DNA of 7,866 nt. Source: Candidatus Aminicenantota bacterium (GTDB lineage Bacteria; Acidobacteriota; Aminicenantia; Aminicenantales; Aminicenantaceae). The notes under the pieces are model-generated. The model was not told the origin of the DNA. It saw only the letters and a list, made by a program, of their open reading frames with translations, and made no database searches. Made by a program: the position numbers and the translations under genes. Positions 1 through 7,454 of this stretch are shown here, piece after piece (within the stretch, counting starts at the first letter, position 1; each line of letters begins with the position of its first letter). Location of the stretch: positions 1 to 7,866 of the forward strand of contig JAFGNQ010000312.1 of the NCBI GenBank assembly GCA_016926925.1, given 5' to 3'.

Positions 1-1044
<1,044 letters not shown>

Positions 1045-1073
<29 letters not shown>

Positions 1074-1797
1074 GGATGAGACTCTGGACACCTTTTATCA
1101 CGGCCGGATTCTCGTCCTGCAGAAAAAAAAGGGGTTCCGTTTTTCCGTCGACGCCCCTCTTCTCGCCGATTTCATCCAACCGCAGGAGACGGACAGACTT
1201 TTGGAGATAGGTACTGGCTGCGGTGTCATTTCCTTGCTTTTGAGCATCAAGCCGTTCCTGAGCATTACGGCCTTGGAGATCCAAGATTCTCTTGCGGATT
1301 TAGCCCGGCGTAATGTTCGCCTCAACGACCTCGAAGCCAGAATCCGCGTCGTTCAAAAAGATGTACTGGATTTTTCTTCCGGCGAAAAATTCGATATTGT
1401 GTTTGCCAATCCTCCGTACATCAAACAGAGATCGGGCCATCTCAGTCCCTCGGACGAGAAATCTGTCGCCAAACATGAGTTAAAATGCACTCTATTTGAT
1501 ATAATGCAGAGGACCGGAGAATTGCTGAAGAATGAAGGAAAGGCTTATTTTATCTATCCGGCCAAGAGAAGGATGGAATTCATGCAGGCCGTGAAAGAAA
1601 ACGCATTGAGGATTTGCGCGCTTCGCCAGGTTTTTCCGTATGAGCAAGGCGAGTCCAACCTTTTTTTGGCGTGCCTGGATTTCCACACGGACAAAGAGCG
1701 TCAGCTGGCACCCTTGATTCTTTTCGACAGCAAAGGAAAATATTCAGAGGAAGCCCAACAAATATTTGCCGGGAGAAGTTATGCTACGACTGTGTAA
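1045..1797 (+). CDS. TrmN6-like tRNA1(Val) adenine-37 N6-methyltransferase
   Basis: A predicted cytoplasmic class I SAM-dependent methyltransferase of 250 residues, the usual size for the TrmN6 (YfiC) family, which in E. coli makes m6A37 in tRNA1(Val). The opening ETLDTFYHGRILVLQKKKG followed by FRFSVDAPLLADF (residues about 31-43) is typical of this family. The SAM-binding motif I is LEIGTGCGVISLLL (53-66) with an acidic ribose contact in ALEIQ (E78). The NPPY catalytic motif of amino-group methyltransferases is at 122-125. PYEQGESNLFLAC (198-210) is the late strand region. The ATG at 1045 has a weak GAGAG (1037-1041) just upstream and lies inside the end of atpC; no later ATG precedes the family homology. 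The 3' end overlaps the exporter permease by 17 nt. The RNA target is inferred from family; other small-substrate or protein MTases share NPPY. Confidence 0.85.
1771..1775 (+). promoter_or_regulatory. Ribosome binding site deciding the permease start
   Basis: GGGAG sits 5 nt before the ATG at 1781. A TTG at 1766 is in the same frame and would add five residues (to give MPGEV before the Met), but it has no comparable site at a proper distance, so the ATG is preferred. The site lies inside the last codons of the methyltransferase gene. Confidence 0.6.
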
Positions 1798-2602
1798 AAA
1801 TCTTAAGGACCTGTTCAAATACAGGGTTCTCATTCAGAACATGGTCAACAGGGAACTCAAGGCCCGCTACCGGGGGACGGTTCTCGGGTTTTTCTGGTCA
1901 TTCGTGAACCCCCTTCTGCTTTTGACGGTCTACACCGTCGTCTTCGGCTTGATTATCAGTCCAAGGGATCCGGCTTTCGAGGGATCGCCTTGGATGTATG
2001 CCTTGTTTCTGTTCTGCGGTTTGCTTCCCTGGCAAGTTTGGTTTTCGGCTTCATGCCTGGAATCGGCCAATGTCCTGATGATTCAAGGGAATCTTATCAA
2101 AAAAATCCTTTTTCCCGTGGAGATCCTCCCCATCGTAACCGTCACCAGCAACTTCGTCCATTTTCTCTTCGGCTTGCCCATTCTTCTGATTTTTATTCCC
2201 ATCCTGGGAGGGAGCTTTTCACCCTATTTGCTGCTTTTACCTGTTGTCGTTCTGGTGCAATTTGTCTTCACGTTGGGATTCAGCTTCCTTGTCTCATCTC
2301 TGACCGTTCATTTCCGGGATATTAAGGATATACTGGCCAACCTGTTGACATTCTGGTTTTTCTCGACGCCCATCATCTACCCCTTAACCTTCGGACCACT
2401 CCAGAAATCGGCCGCTCTTCGGACCCTGATCAATTTGAATCCCATGACGCATATCATGGCCGGCTACCAGAACTGTGTTTTTTACGGTGAACTGATCCGG
2501 TGGAAGAGACTGGGTGTGACTTTTTTGGTCGCCATCGCTTTTTTCTTTATCGGGTATTATATTTTTGACAGACTGCGGGATTCTTTTCCAGAGGAGGTGT
2601 AA
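1781..2602 (+). CDS. wzm: ABC-2 type polysaccharide export permease (Wzm/TagG family)
   Basis: Inner-membrane permease of a two-gene exporter that moves a lipid-linked glycan (O-antigen-like or teichoic-type) out of the cytoplasm. The 273 residues match the family's usual 260-280. The amphipathic N-terminus runs into NRELKARYRGTVLGFFWSF (about 23-41), the classic RY+GT.LG..W gate sequence of this family. About six hydrophobic spans follow, near residues 34-59, 71-88, 114-141, 148-175, 185-202 and 246-264. Cytoplasmic HFRDIKD (177-183), where the ATPase couples, and NPMTHIMAGYQN (220-231) are also family hallmarks. It overlaps the upstream methyltransferase and abuts the ATPase gene with no gap, so the pair is cotranscribed and its subunits probably made together. 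Which glycan it carries cannot be told: no glycosyltransferase is in view. The symbol follows family usage. Confidence 0.93.
   Translation: MLRLCKNLKDLFKYRVLIQNMVNRELKARYRGTVLGFFWSFVNPLLLLTVYTVVFGLIISPRDPAFEGSPWMYALFLFCGLLPWQVWFSASCLESANVLMIQGNLIKKILFPVEILPIVTVTSNFVHFLFGLPILLIFIPILGGSFSPYLLLLPVVVLVQFVFTLGFSFLVSSLTVHFRDIKDILANLLTFWFFSTPIIYPLTFGPLQKSAALRTLINLNPMTHIMAGYQNCVFYGELIRWKRLGVTFLVAIAFFFIGYYIFDRLRDSFPEEV
2592..2597 (+). promoter_or_regulatory. Strong Shine-Dalgarno for the GTG-started exporter ATPase
   Basis: AGGAGG lies within the last codons (Glu-Glu-Val) of the permease gene, 5 nt before the GTG at 2603. It fixes a non-ATG start and couples the two exporter subunits, since the permease stop TAA (2600-2602) directly precedes the GTG. 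Confidence 0.75.
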
Positions 2603-3883
2603 GTGATTGCCATCGACGTCGACCACCTCTCTCGAATTTACCAGAAATATTCCGCGCAACACAGGTTCAAAACCTTCAAGAGTGCTATCGTCAAGGGAGA
2701 CCTATTCAAATCGCTGCGGCCCGATGAGATGGTAACCGCTCTCGATGACATCAGCTTCAAGGTGAAGAAGGGAATGACCTTCGGTGTCATCGGCGAGAAT
2801 GGATCGGGGAAAAGCACCCTTCTTAAAGTGATCACCGGAATCGCAAAGCCGACTTCCGGCTTTATCCGGGTCGATGGGAAGATCTCCGCTCTCATCGAGC
2901 TCGGTGCGGGATTCCATCCTGAAATATCGGGGAGAGAAAACATTTTCATCAACGGGATCATGCTGGGTTTGTCAAAGAAAGAAATCACGGCCAAGTTCGA
3001 GGAAATCGTCAGGTTTGCCGAGTTGGAGGATTTCATAGATGCCCCGGTCAAAACGTACTCCAGCGGAATGAACATGCGTCTGGGCTTTTCCGTAGCCATC
3101 AACGTGAATCCCGATATTCTGCTCATCGATGAGGTGTTAGCTGTGGGAGACGCTTCTTTCGTCCCTAAGTGCCTGGATAGAATCGATGATTTCCGCAGGA
3201 GGCAAAAAACCATCCTCTTTGTCAGCCACGACCTGGCCACCGTCGAGAAGATATGCGACCGAGTCATTTGGCTGAAACAGGGCAGAATTCAGACTATGGG
3301 TGAACCCAAACGGGTAGTGGATGCCTATCTCCAGGACGTAGCCGAGAAACAGGAAAATGATTTCGAAAAGCGTCAACAGACCATTGTGGAAGAAAAAACC
3401 TATGAAGAGGAAAGGAGAGAGAACCGCTGGGGAAAAAGAGAGATAGAGATCGTGAAAGTCAAGCTCAAGAATTTAGAGGGGCGGGAAAAGCATGTTTTCC
3501 ACCCCGATGAAGGTATGATTCTCGAAATGGATATCACTGCCTATTCGCGGATAAAAGATTTCGTGTTCGGTATTGGGCTGTTCAACTCTCAGGGCATTTG
3601 CTGCTACGGGACAAACACGCACTTGGAGGAATTCGAACCGTTGTCTGTCGAGGGAGATGGAAAGGTGATTTGTCGTCTGAAAAGGCTGAACCTTATCAAC
3701 GGCACATATTACCTGGATGTAGCCGTACATAAGCTGGATGGTTATCCCTACGATTACCACAGGAACCTCTATTCCTTCCTGATATCTTCCGCCAACAAGG
3801 ATGTCGGTATCCTGAGGCCTGCCCATACCTGGGAATTCTCCTCGAACATCAAGGTCAAATCTCAGCAAAAAGATAAAGGCTGA
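2603..3883 (+). CDS. wzt: ABC exporter ATPase with C-terminal carbohydrate-recognition domain (Wzt family)
   Basis: Cytoplasmic ATPase that powers the permease encoded just upstream. Of 426 residues, about 1-245 are the nucleotide-binding domain: Walker A GENGSGKST (64-72), the IELGAGFHPEISGREN segment (98-113) typical of polysaccharide exporters, signature SSGM (153-156), Walker B DILLIDE (171-177) and H-loop SHD (H209). A charged, probably helical linker rich in Glu, Lys and Arg spans about 246-282. Residues about 283-418 form a beta-rich C-terminal domain like that of Wzt proteins such as E. coli O9a, which reads the modified non-reducing end of the finished glycan and so sets substrate choice; TagH-like and capsule ATPases lack it. 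All catalytic motifs are intact. The GTG start is supported by AGGAGG and by the immediate preceding stop. No clear terminator follows, only a T-run at 3913-3920 without a good hairpin. Confidence 0.94.
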   Translation: MIAIDVDHLSRIYQKYSAQHRFKTFKSAIVKGDLFKSLRPDEMVTALDDISFKVKKGMTFGVIGENGSGKSTLLKVITGIAKPTSGFIRVDGKISALIELGAGFHPEISGRENIFINGIMLGLSKKEITAKFEEIVRFAELEDFIDAPVKTYSSGMNMRLGFSVAINVNPDILLIDEVLAVGDASFVPKCLDRIDDFRRRQKTILFVSHDLATVEKICDRVIWLKQGRIQTMGEPKRVVDAYLQDVAEKQENDFEKRQQTIVEEKTYEEERRENRWGKREIEIVKVKLKNLEGREKHVFHPDEGMILEMDITAYSRIKDFVFGIGLFNSQGICCYGTNTHLEEFEPLSVEGDGKVICRLKRLNLINGTYYLDVAVHKLDGYPYDYHRNLYSFLISSANKDVGILRPAHTWEFSSNIKVKSQQKDKG

Positions 3884-4007
3884 AATCGATTGCTTTCTTT
3901 CAAAACCGAGTCTTTTTTTTGCCGGAGATGTTCATTATTGTCATGGTCCTTATTCTGTTTTGATGAGAGGGTGCCCTAATATTATAGGCACAAAAATCTC
4001 GAATAAG
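3884..4007. other. Spacer between exporter operon and DUF2061-hldC unit; no gene seen
   Basis: AT-rich non-coding spacer. It contains a T8 run (3913-3920) after a poorly paired sequence, which is not a convincing terminator. A small bulged inverted repeat runs GTG(c)CCTA...TAGGCAC around 3971-3991, with a six-base AT loop. Its role is unknown; it could be a protein site or a weak hairpin upstream of the next promoter. Confidence 0.4.
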
Positions 4008-4035
4008 TTGAAATAATTCAGGTTAGAGATATAAT
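4008..4035 (+). promoter_or_regulatory. Sigma70-type promoter for DUF2061-hldC
   Basis: TTGAAA (4008-4013) and a perfect TATAAT (4030-4035) are separated by 16 nt. Transcription would start near 4042, only about 11 nt before the ATG at 4053. The AGGA ribosome site (4043-4046) would then lie at the very 5' end of the message. Read from sequence only. Confidence 0.65.
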
Positions 4036-4052
4036 GAACGCCAGGAACAGAA

Positions 4053-4376
4053 ATGCCTGAGAACAAGAGCAGAGGAGGCGGCGAAAAACATACAAGAACC
4101 GTTTTCAAAGCGATAAGTTGGCGGATTATAGCTACGCTGACCACCATGGCCGCTGTCTATTTGTTCACACGGGAGCCCATGATCTCATTGGGAGTCGGTG
4201 CGGTCGAGGTTATCGCCAAGGTTACGTTTTACTACTTCCATGAACGCATCTGGAATAAAATTTCCTGGGGAAAGGACAAGCATCCGCTCTCGGTGTTGCC
4301 CATAAAAGGTGAAATCCGAGCGGATGATATGGAAAAAATCAAAGCCCACTTAAGGGAACTCGGTTATCTTGACTGA
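4053..4376 (+). CDS. Small DUF2061 membrane protein with C-terminal extension
   Basis: A 107-residue predicted inner-membrane protein. Residues about 15-73 match the DUF2061 pattern: TVFKAISWRIIATLTT opening into a first span (about 20-38), a short TREPMIS turn, a second span (about 44-62) containing VEVIAKVTFYY, and the family's closing FHERIWNKISWG. DUF2061 proteins are often about 70 residues; here about 34 more follow (HPLSVLPIKGEIRADDMEKIKAHLRELGYLD region), largely hydrophilic and ending in a likely helix. Function of DUF2061 is not established; members often lie near sulfate-activation genes in Bacteroidota, but no such gene is in view. The start is supported by AGGA at 4043-4046 and a strong promoter. 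The 3' end overlaps the heptose adenylyltransferase by 8 nt, which points to coupled expression. Confidence 0.85.
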   Translation: MPENKSRGGGEKHTRTVFKAISWRIIATLTTMAAVYLFTREPMISLGVGAVEVIAKVTFYYFHERIWNKISWGKDKHPLSVLPIKGEIRADDMEKIKAHLRELGYLD

Positions 4377-4896
4377 TAAAAATAAACAATCGAAAGGTCG
4401 ATTCGGAAATAAAGTTCTGGACATCGATAGCCTGAAAGATTACCGGTGCGAGTTTCGCAGGCAAGGGAAAAGAGTCGTCTTCACGAATGGCTGTTTCGAT
4501 ATCCTCCATGCCGGCCACATCCATCTTTTCAGAGAGGCCAAGAACCATGGAGAGGTCCTGATCGTCGCTGTCAATGATGATGCCTCTGTCCGGAAACTCA
4601 AAGGGCCTTCACGCCCTGTTTTTCCTTTGTCGGAGCGGTTGGAAGTGCTGGAGGCGGTTGCCGACATCGATTATCTGATTCCTTTTGCTGAAGATACGCC
4701 CCGAAACCTCGTGCGCGCGCTCCTTCCCGAGGTACTACTCAAAGGAGGAGACTGGCGGGTGGAAGAAGTTGTCGGCCGGGAGGAAGTGGAGGGAGCTGGA
4801 GGCCGGGTCGTCATCGTATCTTACCTCCCCGGGAAATCCACTTCAGCTATCCTCGAACAAATTGCGAGACTGGATGAGCTTCCGGATAGCCGATAA
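4369..4896 (+). CDS. hldC: D-glycero-beta-D-manno-heptose-1-phosphate adenylyltransferase (RfaE domain II / HldC)
   Basis: Cytoplasmic nucleotidyltransferase that converts heptose 1-phosphate plus ATP to ADP-heptose precursor and pyrophosphate, feeding LPS inner core or glycoprotein heptose. At 175 residues it is the stand-alone adenylyltransferase, not the bifunctional HldE, so a separate kinase (HldA) should exist elsewhere. The cytidylyltransferase-fold signature is intact: VVFTNGCFDILHAGHIHLF (36-54) with the HAGH motif at 47-50, then AVNDDASVRKLKG (67-79), the RfaE-specific LLKGGDW (123-129) and the KSTSAI segment (156-161) near the C-terminus. The start is TTG: an in-frame stop at 4351 precedes it and no ATG or GTG fits before the homology. 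GGGA (4354-4357) is 11 nt upstream, rather distant, so translation probably depends on ribosomes finishing the overlapping DUF2061 gene. Related cytidylyltransferases are less likely given the GGDW context. Confidence 0.92.
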   Translation: MTDKNKQSKGRFGNKVLDIDSLKDYRCEFRRQGKRVVFTNGCFDILHAGHIHLFREAKNHGEVLIVAVNDDASVRKLKGPSRPVFPLSERLEVLEAVADIDYLIPFAEDTPRNLVRALLPEVLLKGGDWRVEEVVGREEVEGAGGRVVIVSYLPGKSTSAILEQIARLDELPDSR

Positions 4897-4906
4897 GTTT
4901 GAGCCA

Positions 4907-4943
4907 GGGGGGCTGCATTTTATTTCCTCGATCAGCCTGCCCC
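4907..4943 (+). other. Bulged hairpin in the 3' untranslated region of hldC
   Basis: GGGG+GGCTG (4907-4915) can pair with CAGCC and CCCC (4933-4937 and 4940-4943) around a two-base TG bulge, with a 17-nt loop. No T-tract follows. It lies between the hldC stop and the intrinsic terminator and might protect the message end. Confidence 0.35.
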
Positions 4944-4948
4944 ATTCG

Positions 4949-4997
4949 AAAAAAAACCCGCTTTCCGGATGATCGAAGAAAGCGGGTTTTTCTTTTT
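4949..4997. terminator. Bidirectional intrinsic terminator
   Basis: A perfect 14-bp inverted repeat (4952-4965 with 4978-4991) has the core CCCGCTTTC/GAAAGCGGG and a 12-nt loop. On the + strand the stem ends in TTTTT, C, then TTTTT (to 4997), and it ends the DUF2061-hldC message. The left side carries eight A (4949-4956), which are T on the minus strand, so it can also end the minus-strand transcript arriving from about 5112. A two-way terminator is what one expects between convergent units. Confidence 0.92.
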
Positions 4998-5022
4998 GGT
5001 AGTTATAAAGAGCCTTTTTACA

Positions 5023-5091
5023 TCATGCTCGGGATCGAGGCCTGCAGCCTTCGGAACAATGGGCCACTCTGGGAACTGCATATTTTTTCAT
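5023..5091 (-). CDS. Putative 22-residue cationic CxxxC peptide (or small RNA)
   Basis: This minus-strand mini-ORF is not recognised. It starts at 5091 with MKKYAVPRVA, followed by HCSEGC, then an Arg-rich end (RPRSRA). It has two Cys spaced CxxxC, a net charge of about +5 and no hydrophobic span. Support comes from the signals around it: AAAGGAG (5098-5104) 6 nt before the ATG, a TTGACT-17-TATACT promoter ending about 7 nt before the likely transcript start near 5112, and a terminator about 30 nt after the stop. The whole transcript would be about 160 nt. No RiPP-modifying enzyme or toxin partner is in view. An overlapping 29-codon frame (5107-5018) exists but lacks a ribosome site. The unit could instead be a small RNA in which the ORF is incidental. 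Confidence 0.45.
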   Translation of the reverse strand: MKKYAVPRVAHCSEGCRPRSRA

Positions 5092-5097
5092 GTGAAG

Positions 5098-5104
5098 CTC
5101 CTTT
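5098..5104 (-). promoter_or_regulatory. Shine-Dalgarno of the 22-codon minus-strand ORF
   Basis: On the minus strand this reads AAAGGAG, 6 nt from the ATG at 5091. It is among the best ribosome sites in the window and the main reason to take the short ORF seriously. Confidence 0.6.
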
Positions 5105-5118
5105 CATAATTTCTACTT

Positions 5119-5147
5119 AGTATATCGTAATTATATACAATAGTCAA
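5119..5147 (-). promoter_or_regulatory. Sigma70-type promoter of the minus-strand mini unit, with overlapping palindrome
   Basis: Minus-strand -35 TTGACT (5147-5142) and -10 TATACT (5124-5119) are separated by exactly 17 nt; each matches the consensus in five of six positions. Transcription would start near 5112. An inverted repeat GTATAT-N7-ATATAC (5120-5138) covers most of the -10 and much of the spacer, a position where a repressor could act, although AT-rich DNA makes such repeats easily by chance. Confidence 0.65.
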
Positions 5148-5303
5148 TTTCACTCTCAATCTATTAAACCGCCCTGTATCTGATATAGCCCTATTGAAAG
5201 AAAATATTTCGATGCGTCCAAACCTTTTGGTCCCGAATTTCGTTTATAAAAGAGGTGTTACAAAAAACCGGATTGGCATATCGGTCCGGACGATTGGATT
5301 TTA
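5148..5303. other. Upstream region of the DUF5916-type gene; no confident promoter
   Basis: AT-rich DNA between the divergent mini unit and the + strand gene at 5304. TATAAA at 5245-5250 is a possible -10, but no acceptable -35 lies 15-18 nt before it. A weak repeat CCGGA/TCCGG (5268-5272 with 5285-5289) could form a small hairpin just before the start codon. No gene is visible here on either strand. Confidence 0.35.
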
Positions 5304-7448
5304 ATGAAGATTAGGCAAAAAACTTCGGTTGTACTGGGGGCCCTGCTCTGTTTTCTTTTACTCCCCAGTTCGGCCCTGCCTGCGGAAAAGACAATTCATG
5401 GTCTTCCTAAGCTCTCAGAAGCACCGAAGATCGATGGCGTTCTGGACAACCCGGTTTGGGAACAGGAAGCGCTCAAAATCGAAGATTTTTTCCAAATGAC
5501 ACCTAAAGAAATGGGGCAGCCTACGGAAAGGACCGCCGCCTACATCGGCTATGACGAAAAGAATCTTTACATTGCCTTCAGGTGCTATGATTCCGATCCG
5601 TCCAAGATTCGGGCTTCGGTTACGAGCAGGGACAACAGCCTTGAAGACGACTGGATTCTGCTTATGCTCGATACGTTCAATGAGAAGCAGAGGGCATTCG
5701 GTTTCATGATAAACCCTCTGGGTGTTCAGACCGACTTCCTACGGATCGAGTCCGGGGGTAATGACAATATGGATTTGAGCTGGGATATGGTGTTCGAGTC
5801 CGCCGGGAGGATTGATGGCGAAGGATATGTGGTTGAGATAGCCCTTCCCTTCAAAGGACTTCGCTTCCCGGATAGGCAAGAAAAGATTTGGGGTCTGGTG
5901 ATAGGCAGAAATATTCCCCGGATCGGCGAGATCATCATCTGGCCGGGGGTCACCCGTGAAATTCCCGGATTGCTCGCACAAGCTGCAGAAATCAGTTTCT
6001 CTGGAAAAGTGGAAAAAGGCGGGAATTTCGAAATCATGCCTGTTTTCACTTCTCTCAAAACTAAAAATACCGAGGTGAATCCTGAGGCCGGATTGAATTT
6101 TAAATGGGGCGTGAGCTCGGATCTGACTCTGGACGCAACAGTCAATCCCGATTTCAGCCACATCGAGGCAGATGCCCCGCAGATCGAGGCCAACCAGAGA
6201 TTTGCCCTCTACTATCCGGAAAAGCGCCCCTTTTTTTTGGAGGGGATGGAGATCTTCGGATTTCCCGAGATGCAGTTGATCTACACGCGCCGCATCATCG
6301 ACCCGGCTGCCGGCGCCAAACTTACCGGGAAAGTCGGCCGGTTCACCTACGGCCTCATCACAGCTTACGATGAAAATCCGACGGAGAGTCTTTGGGACGT
6401 TTCTGAGGGCGGCGGGATGAGGGATGACAATGCCCTCTTCAACATCTTCAGGATGAAGGTCGATGTCTTCAACGAATCCTACCTGGGGTTTTGTCTGACG
6501 GACAAGAAGATCGACGGCTCCTTCAACCGGGTCGCCGGGGTGGACGGGCGTTTTAAGTTCAAAAAGAATTTTTTCTTTTCCTTCCAGGCGGTCGCTTCGA
6601 AGACCAAGTATTCGGAAAAAGAAACGCGCGCGGTACCGGCCGTTTATTCCGAGCTGAACTACATCGACAAGTACTGGGGAGGAGGCCTCTACTGGGAATC
6701 ACGGCATCCGGATTTCGAAGCCTCCGCCGGTTTTGTCAACCGTGTCGACTACAGGACATACGGGGGCTTCACGTATTTCAACATTTATCCCCGGAAGAAA
6801 TTCATAAGCCAGATTCGGCTGAGCTTGAGCTCGGGCAGAAGATTTGCATATTTTGCAGATACTTTGGTCGACCAGTGGGTGGAAGGGAACCTCCAATGGA
6901 GGCTTACGGAATTGAGCCAGGTTTTTATATCCTATAGAAATTCCATGGAGAGGTTCGGGAATATCGATTTTCATAAAAATTCCCTGGAGGCGGAAGGGTC
7001 GATAGATGTGCTCGGATGGTTACCTTTCGGTTTTTATTTCCGGACCGGAGATAGCATTTACTATGATCCGGAAGAGCCTTTCCTCGGCAACAGCAATGTT
7101 TACGGACTTACCTTGAATTTCAAGCCAAACAAAAGGATACGGCTGAGTGTTGATTTCTGGAAAGAGACTTTCTGGGAAAACCAAGGCGGGGAACAGATCT
7201 TCGACTACAATGTCGTCCGCAACAGCCTGTATTATCAGGTTTCAAAAACTCTGTCCCTGAGGACAATCGTCGATTACAACCACTTTGATAAAAAGCTCTA
7301 CGGCAGCTTCCTGTTCAGCTGGATACTGAAGCCCGGCACGGTCTTTTTCTTCGGTGTGGATAATGATCTTTCCCGGGATGACTTCGGTCATTACTTCCAA
7401 AACGACTACAGTGTGTTCGTCAAATTTTCCTACTGGTGGCGCCTTTGA
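5304..7448 (+). CDS. Secreted DUF5916 protein: CBM9-like domain plus predicted outer-membrane beta-barrel
   Basis: A 714-residue exported protein. Residues 1-27 are a signal peptide: basic MKIRQK, hydrophobic core to about 20, then likely cleavage after ALPA. The Cys at 16 is not in a lipobox, so it is not a lipoprotein. Residues about 40-235 resemble the carbohydrate-binding family 9-like fold that opens DUF5916 proteins: KIDGVLDNPVW (42-52), YIGYDEKNLYIAFRCYDSDPSKI and EDDWILLMLDTF. The remainder carries the DUF5916 hallmark DATVNPDFSHIEADAPQIEAN and YPEKRPFFLEGMEIF (about 277-318), then many alternating aromatic strands ending in FVKFSYWW, as expected for a barrel. Length fits the family (about 700-850). 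Ligand and function are unestablished; glycan or metal-linked outer-membrane roles are guesses. The ribosome site is weak (GGA, 5296-5298), but the signal peptide supports this start. It appears to be a single-gene unit. Confidence 0.88.
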   Translation: MKIRQKTSVVLGALLCFLLLPSSALPAEKTIHGLPKLSEAPKIDGVLDNPVWEQEALKIEDFFQMTPKEMGQPTERTAAYIGYDEKNLYIAFRCYDSDPSKIRASVTSRDNSLEDDWILLMLDTFNEKQRAFGFMINPLGVQTDFLRIESGGNDNMDLSWDMVFESAGRIDGEGYVVEIALPFKGLRFPDRQEKIWGLVIGRNIPRIGEIIIWPGVTREIPGLLAQAAEISFSGKVEKGGNFEIMPVFTSLKTKNTEVNPEAGLNFKWGVSSDLTLDATVNPDFSHIEADAPQIEANQRFALYYPEKRPFFLEGMEIFGFPEMQLIYTRRIIDPAAGAKLTGKVGRFTYGLITAYDENPTESLWDVSEGGGMRDDNALFNIFRMKVDVFNESYLGFCLTDKKIDGSFNRVAGVDGRFKFKKNFFFSFQAVASKTKYSEKETRAVPAVYSELNYIDKYWGGGLYWESRHPDFEASAGFVNRVDYRTYGGFTYFNIYPRKKFISQIRLSLSSGRRFAYFADTLVDQWVEGNLQWRLTELSQVFISYRNSMERFGNIDFHKNSLEAEGSIDVLGWLPFGFYFRTGDSIYYDPEEPFLGNSNVYGLTLNFKPNKRIRLSVDFWKETFWENQGGEQIFDYNVVRNSLYYQVSKTLSLRTIVDYNHFDKKLYGSFLFSWILKPGTVFFFGVDNDLSRDDFGHYFQNDYSVFVKFSYWWRL

Positions 7449-7454
7449 GGGCTT

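Noticed and set aside
2638..3267. Long minus-strand frame opposite the Wzt ATPase domain, plus similar antisense frames at 5726-6193 and 3473-3868
   Set aside because: They lie opposite strongly conserved coding sequence, lack ribosome sites and show no family motifs; they are by-products of codon use in the real genes.
3864..3920. Possible terminator after wzt
   Set aside because: The AAAGATAAAGGC/GCTTTCTTT pairing needs several bulges and the T8 run is 13 nt beyond the stem, so it is not a standard intrinsic terminator.
3858..3941. Minus-strand 27-codon frame with AAGGA before it
   Set aside because: It runs into the wzt 3' end antisense, its ribosome site is too close to the ATG, and the TATAAT upstream lacks a usable -35 at 16-18 nt.
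3929..3964. An 11-codon hydrophobic + strand frame (MFIIVMV...) after wzt
   Set aside because: The GGAG directly abuts the ATG, too close to work, and there is no promoter or terminator of its own.
5018..5107. Alternative 29-codon minus-strand frame overlapping the 22-codon one
   Set aside because: Its ATG lies about 5 nt from the predicted transcript start and has no Shine-Dalgarno; the better site serves the ATG at 5091.
4899..5120. A 73-codon + strand frame after hldC
   Set aside because: It runs straight through the strong terminator and the minus-strand mini unit, has no ribosome site, and its residues do not resemble a protein family.
5273..5302. TTGGCA as a -35 for the DUF5916-type gene
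   Set aside because: At 17-18 nt spacing the -10 would be GGATTT or GATTTT, ending at the start codon itself, which leaves no room for a leader.
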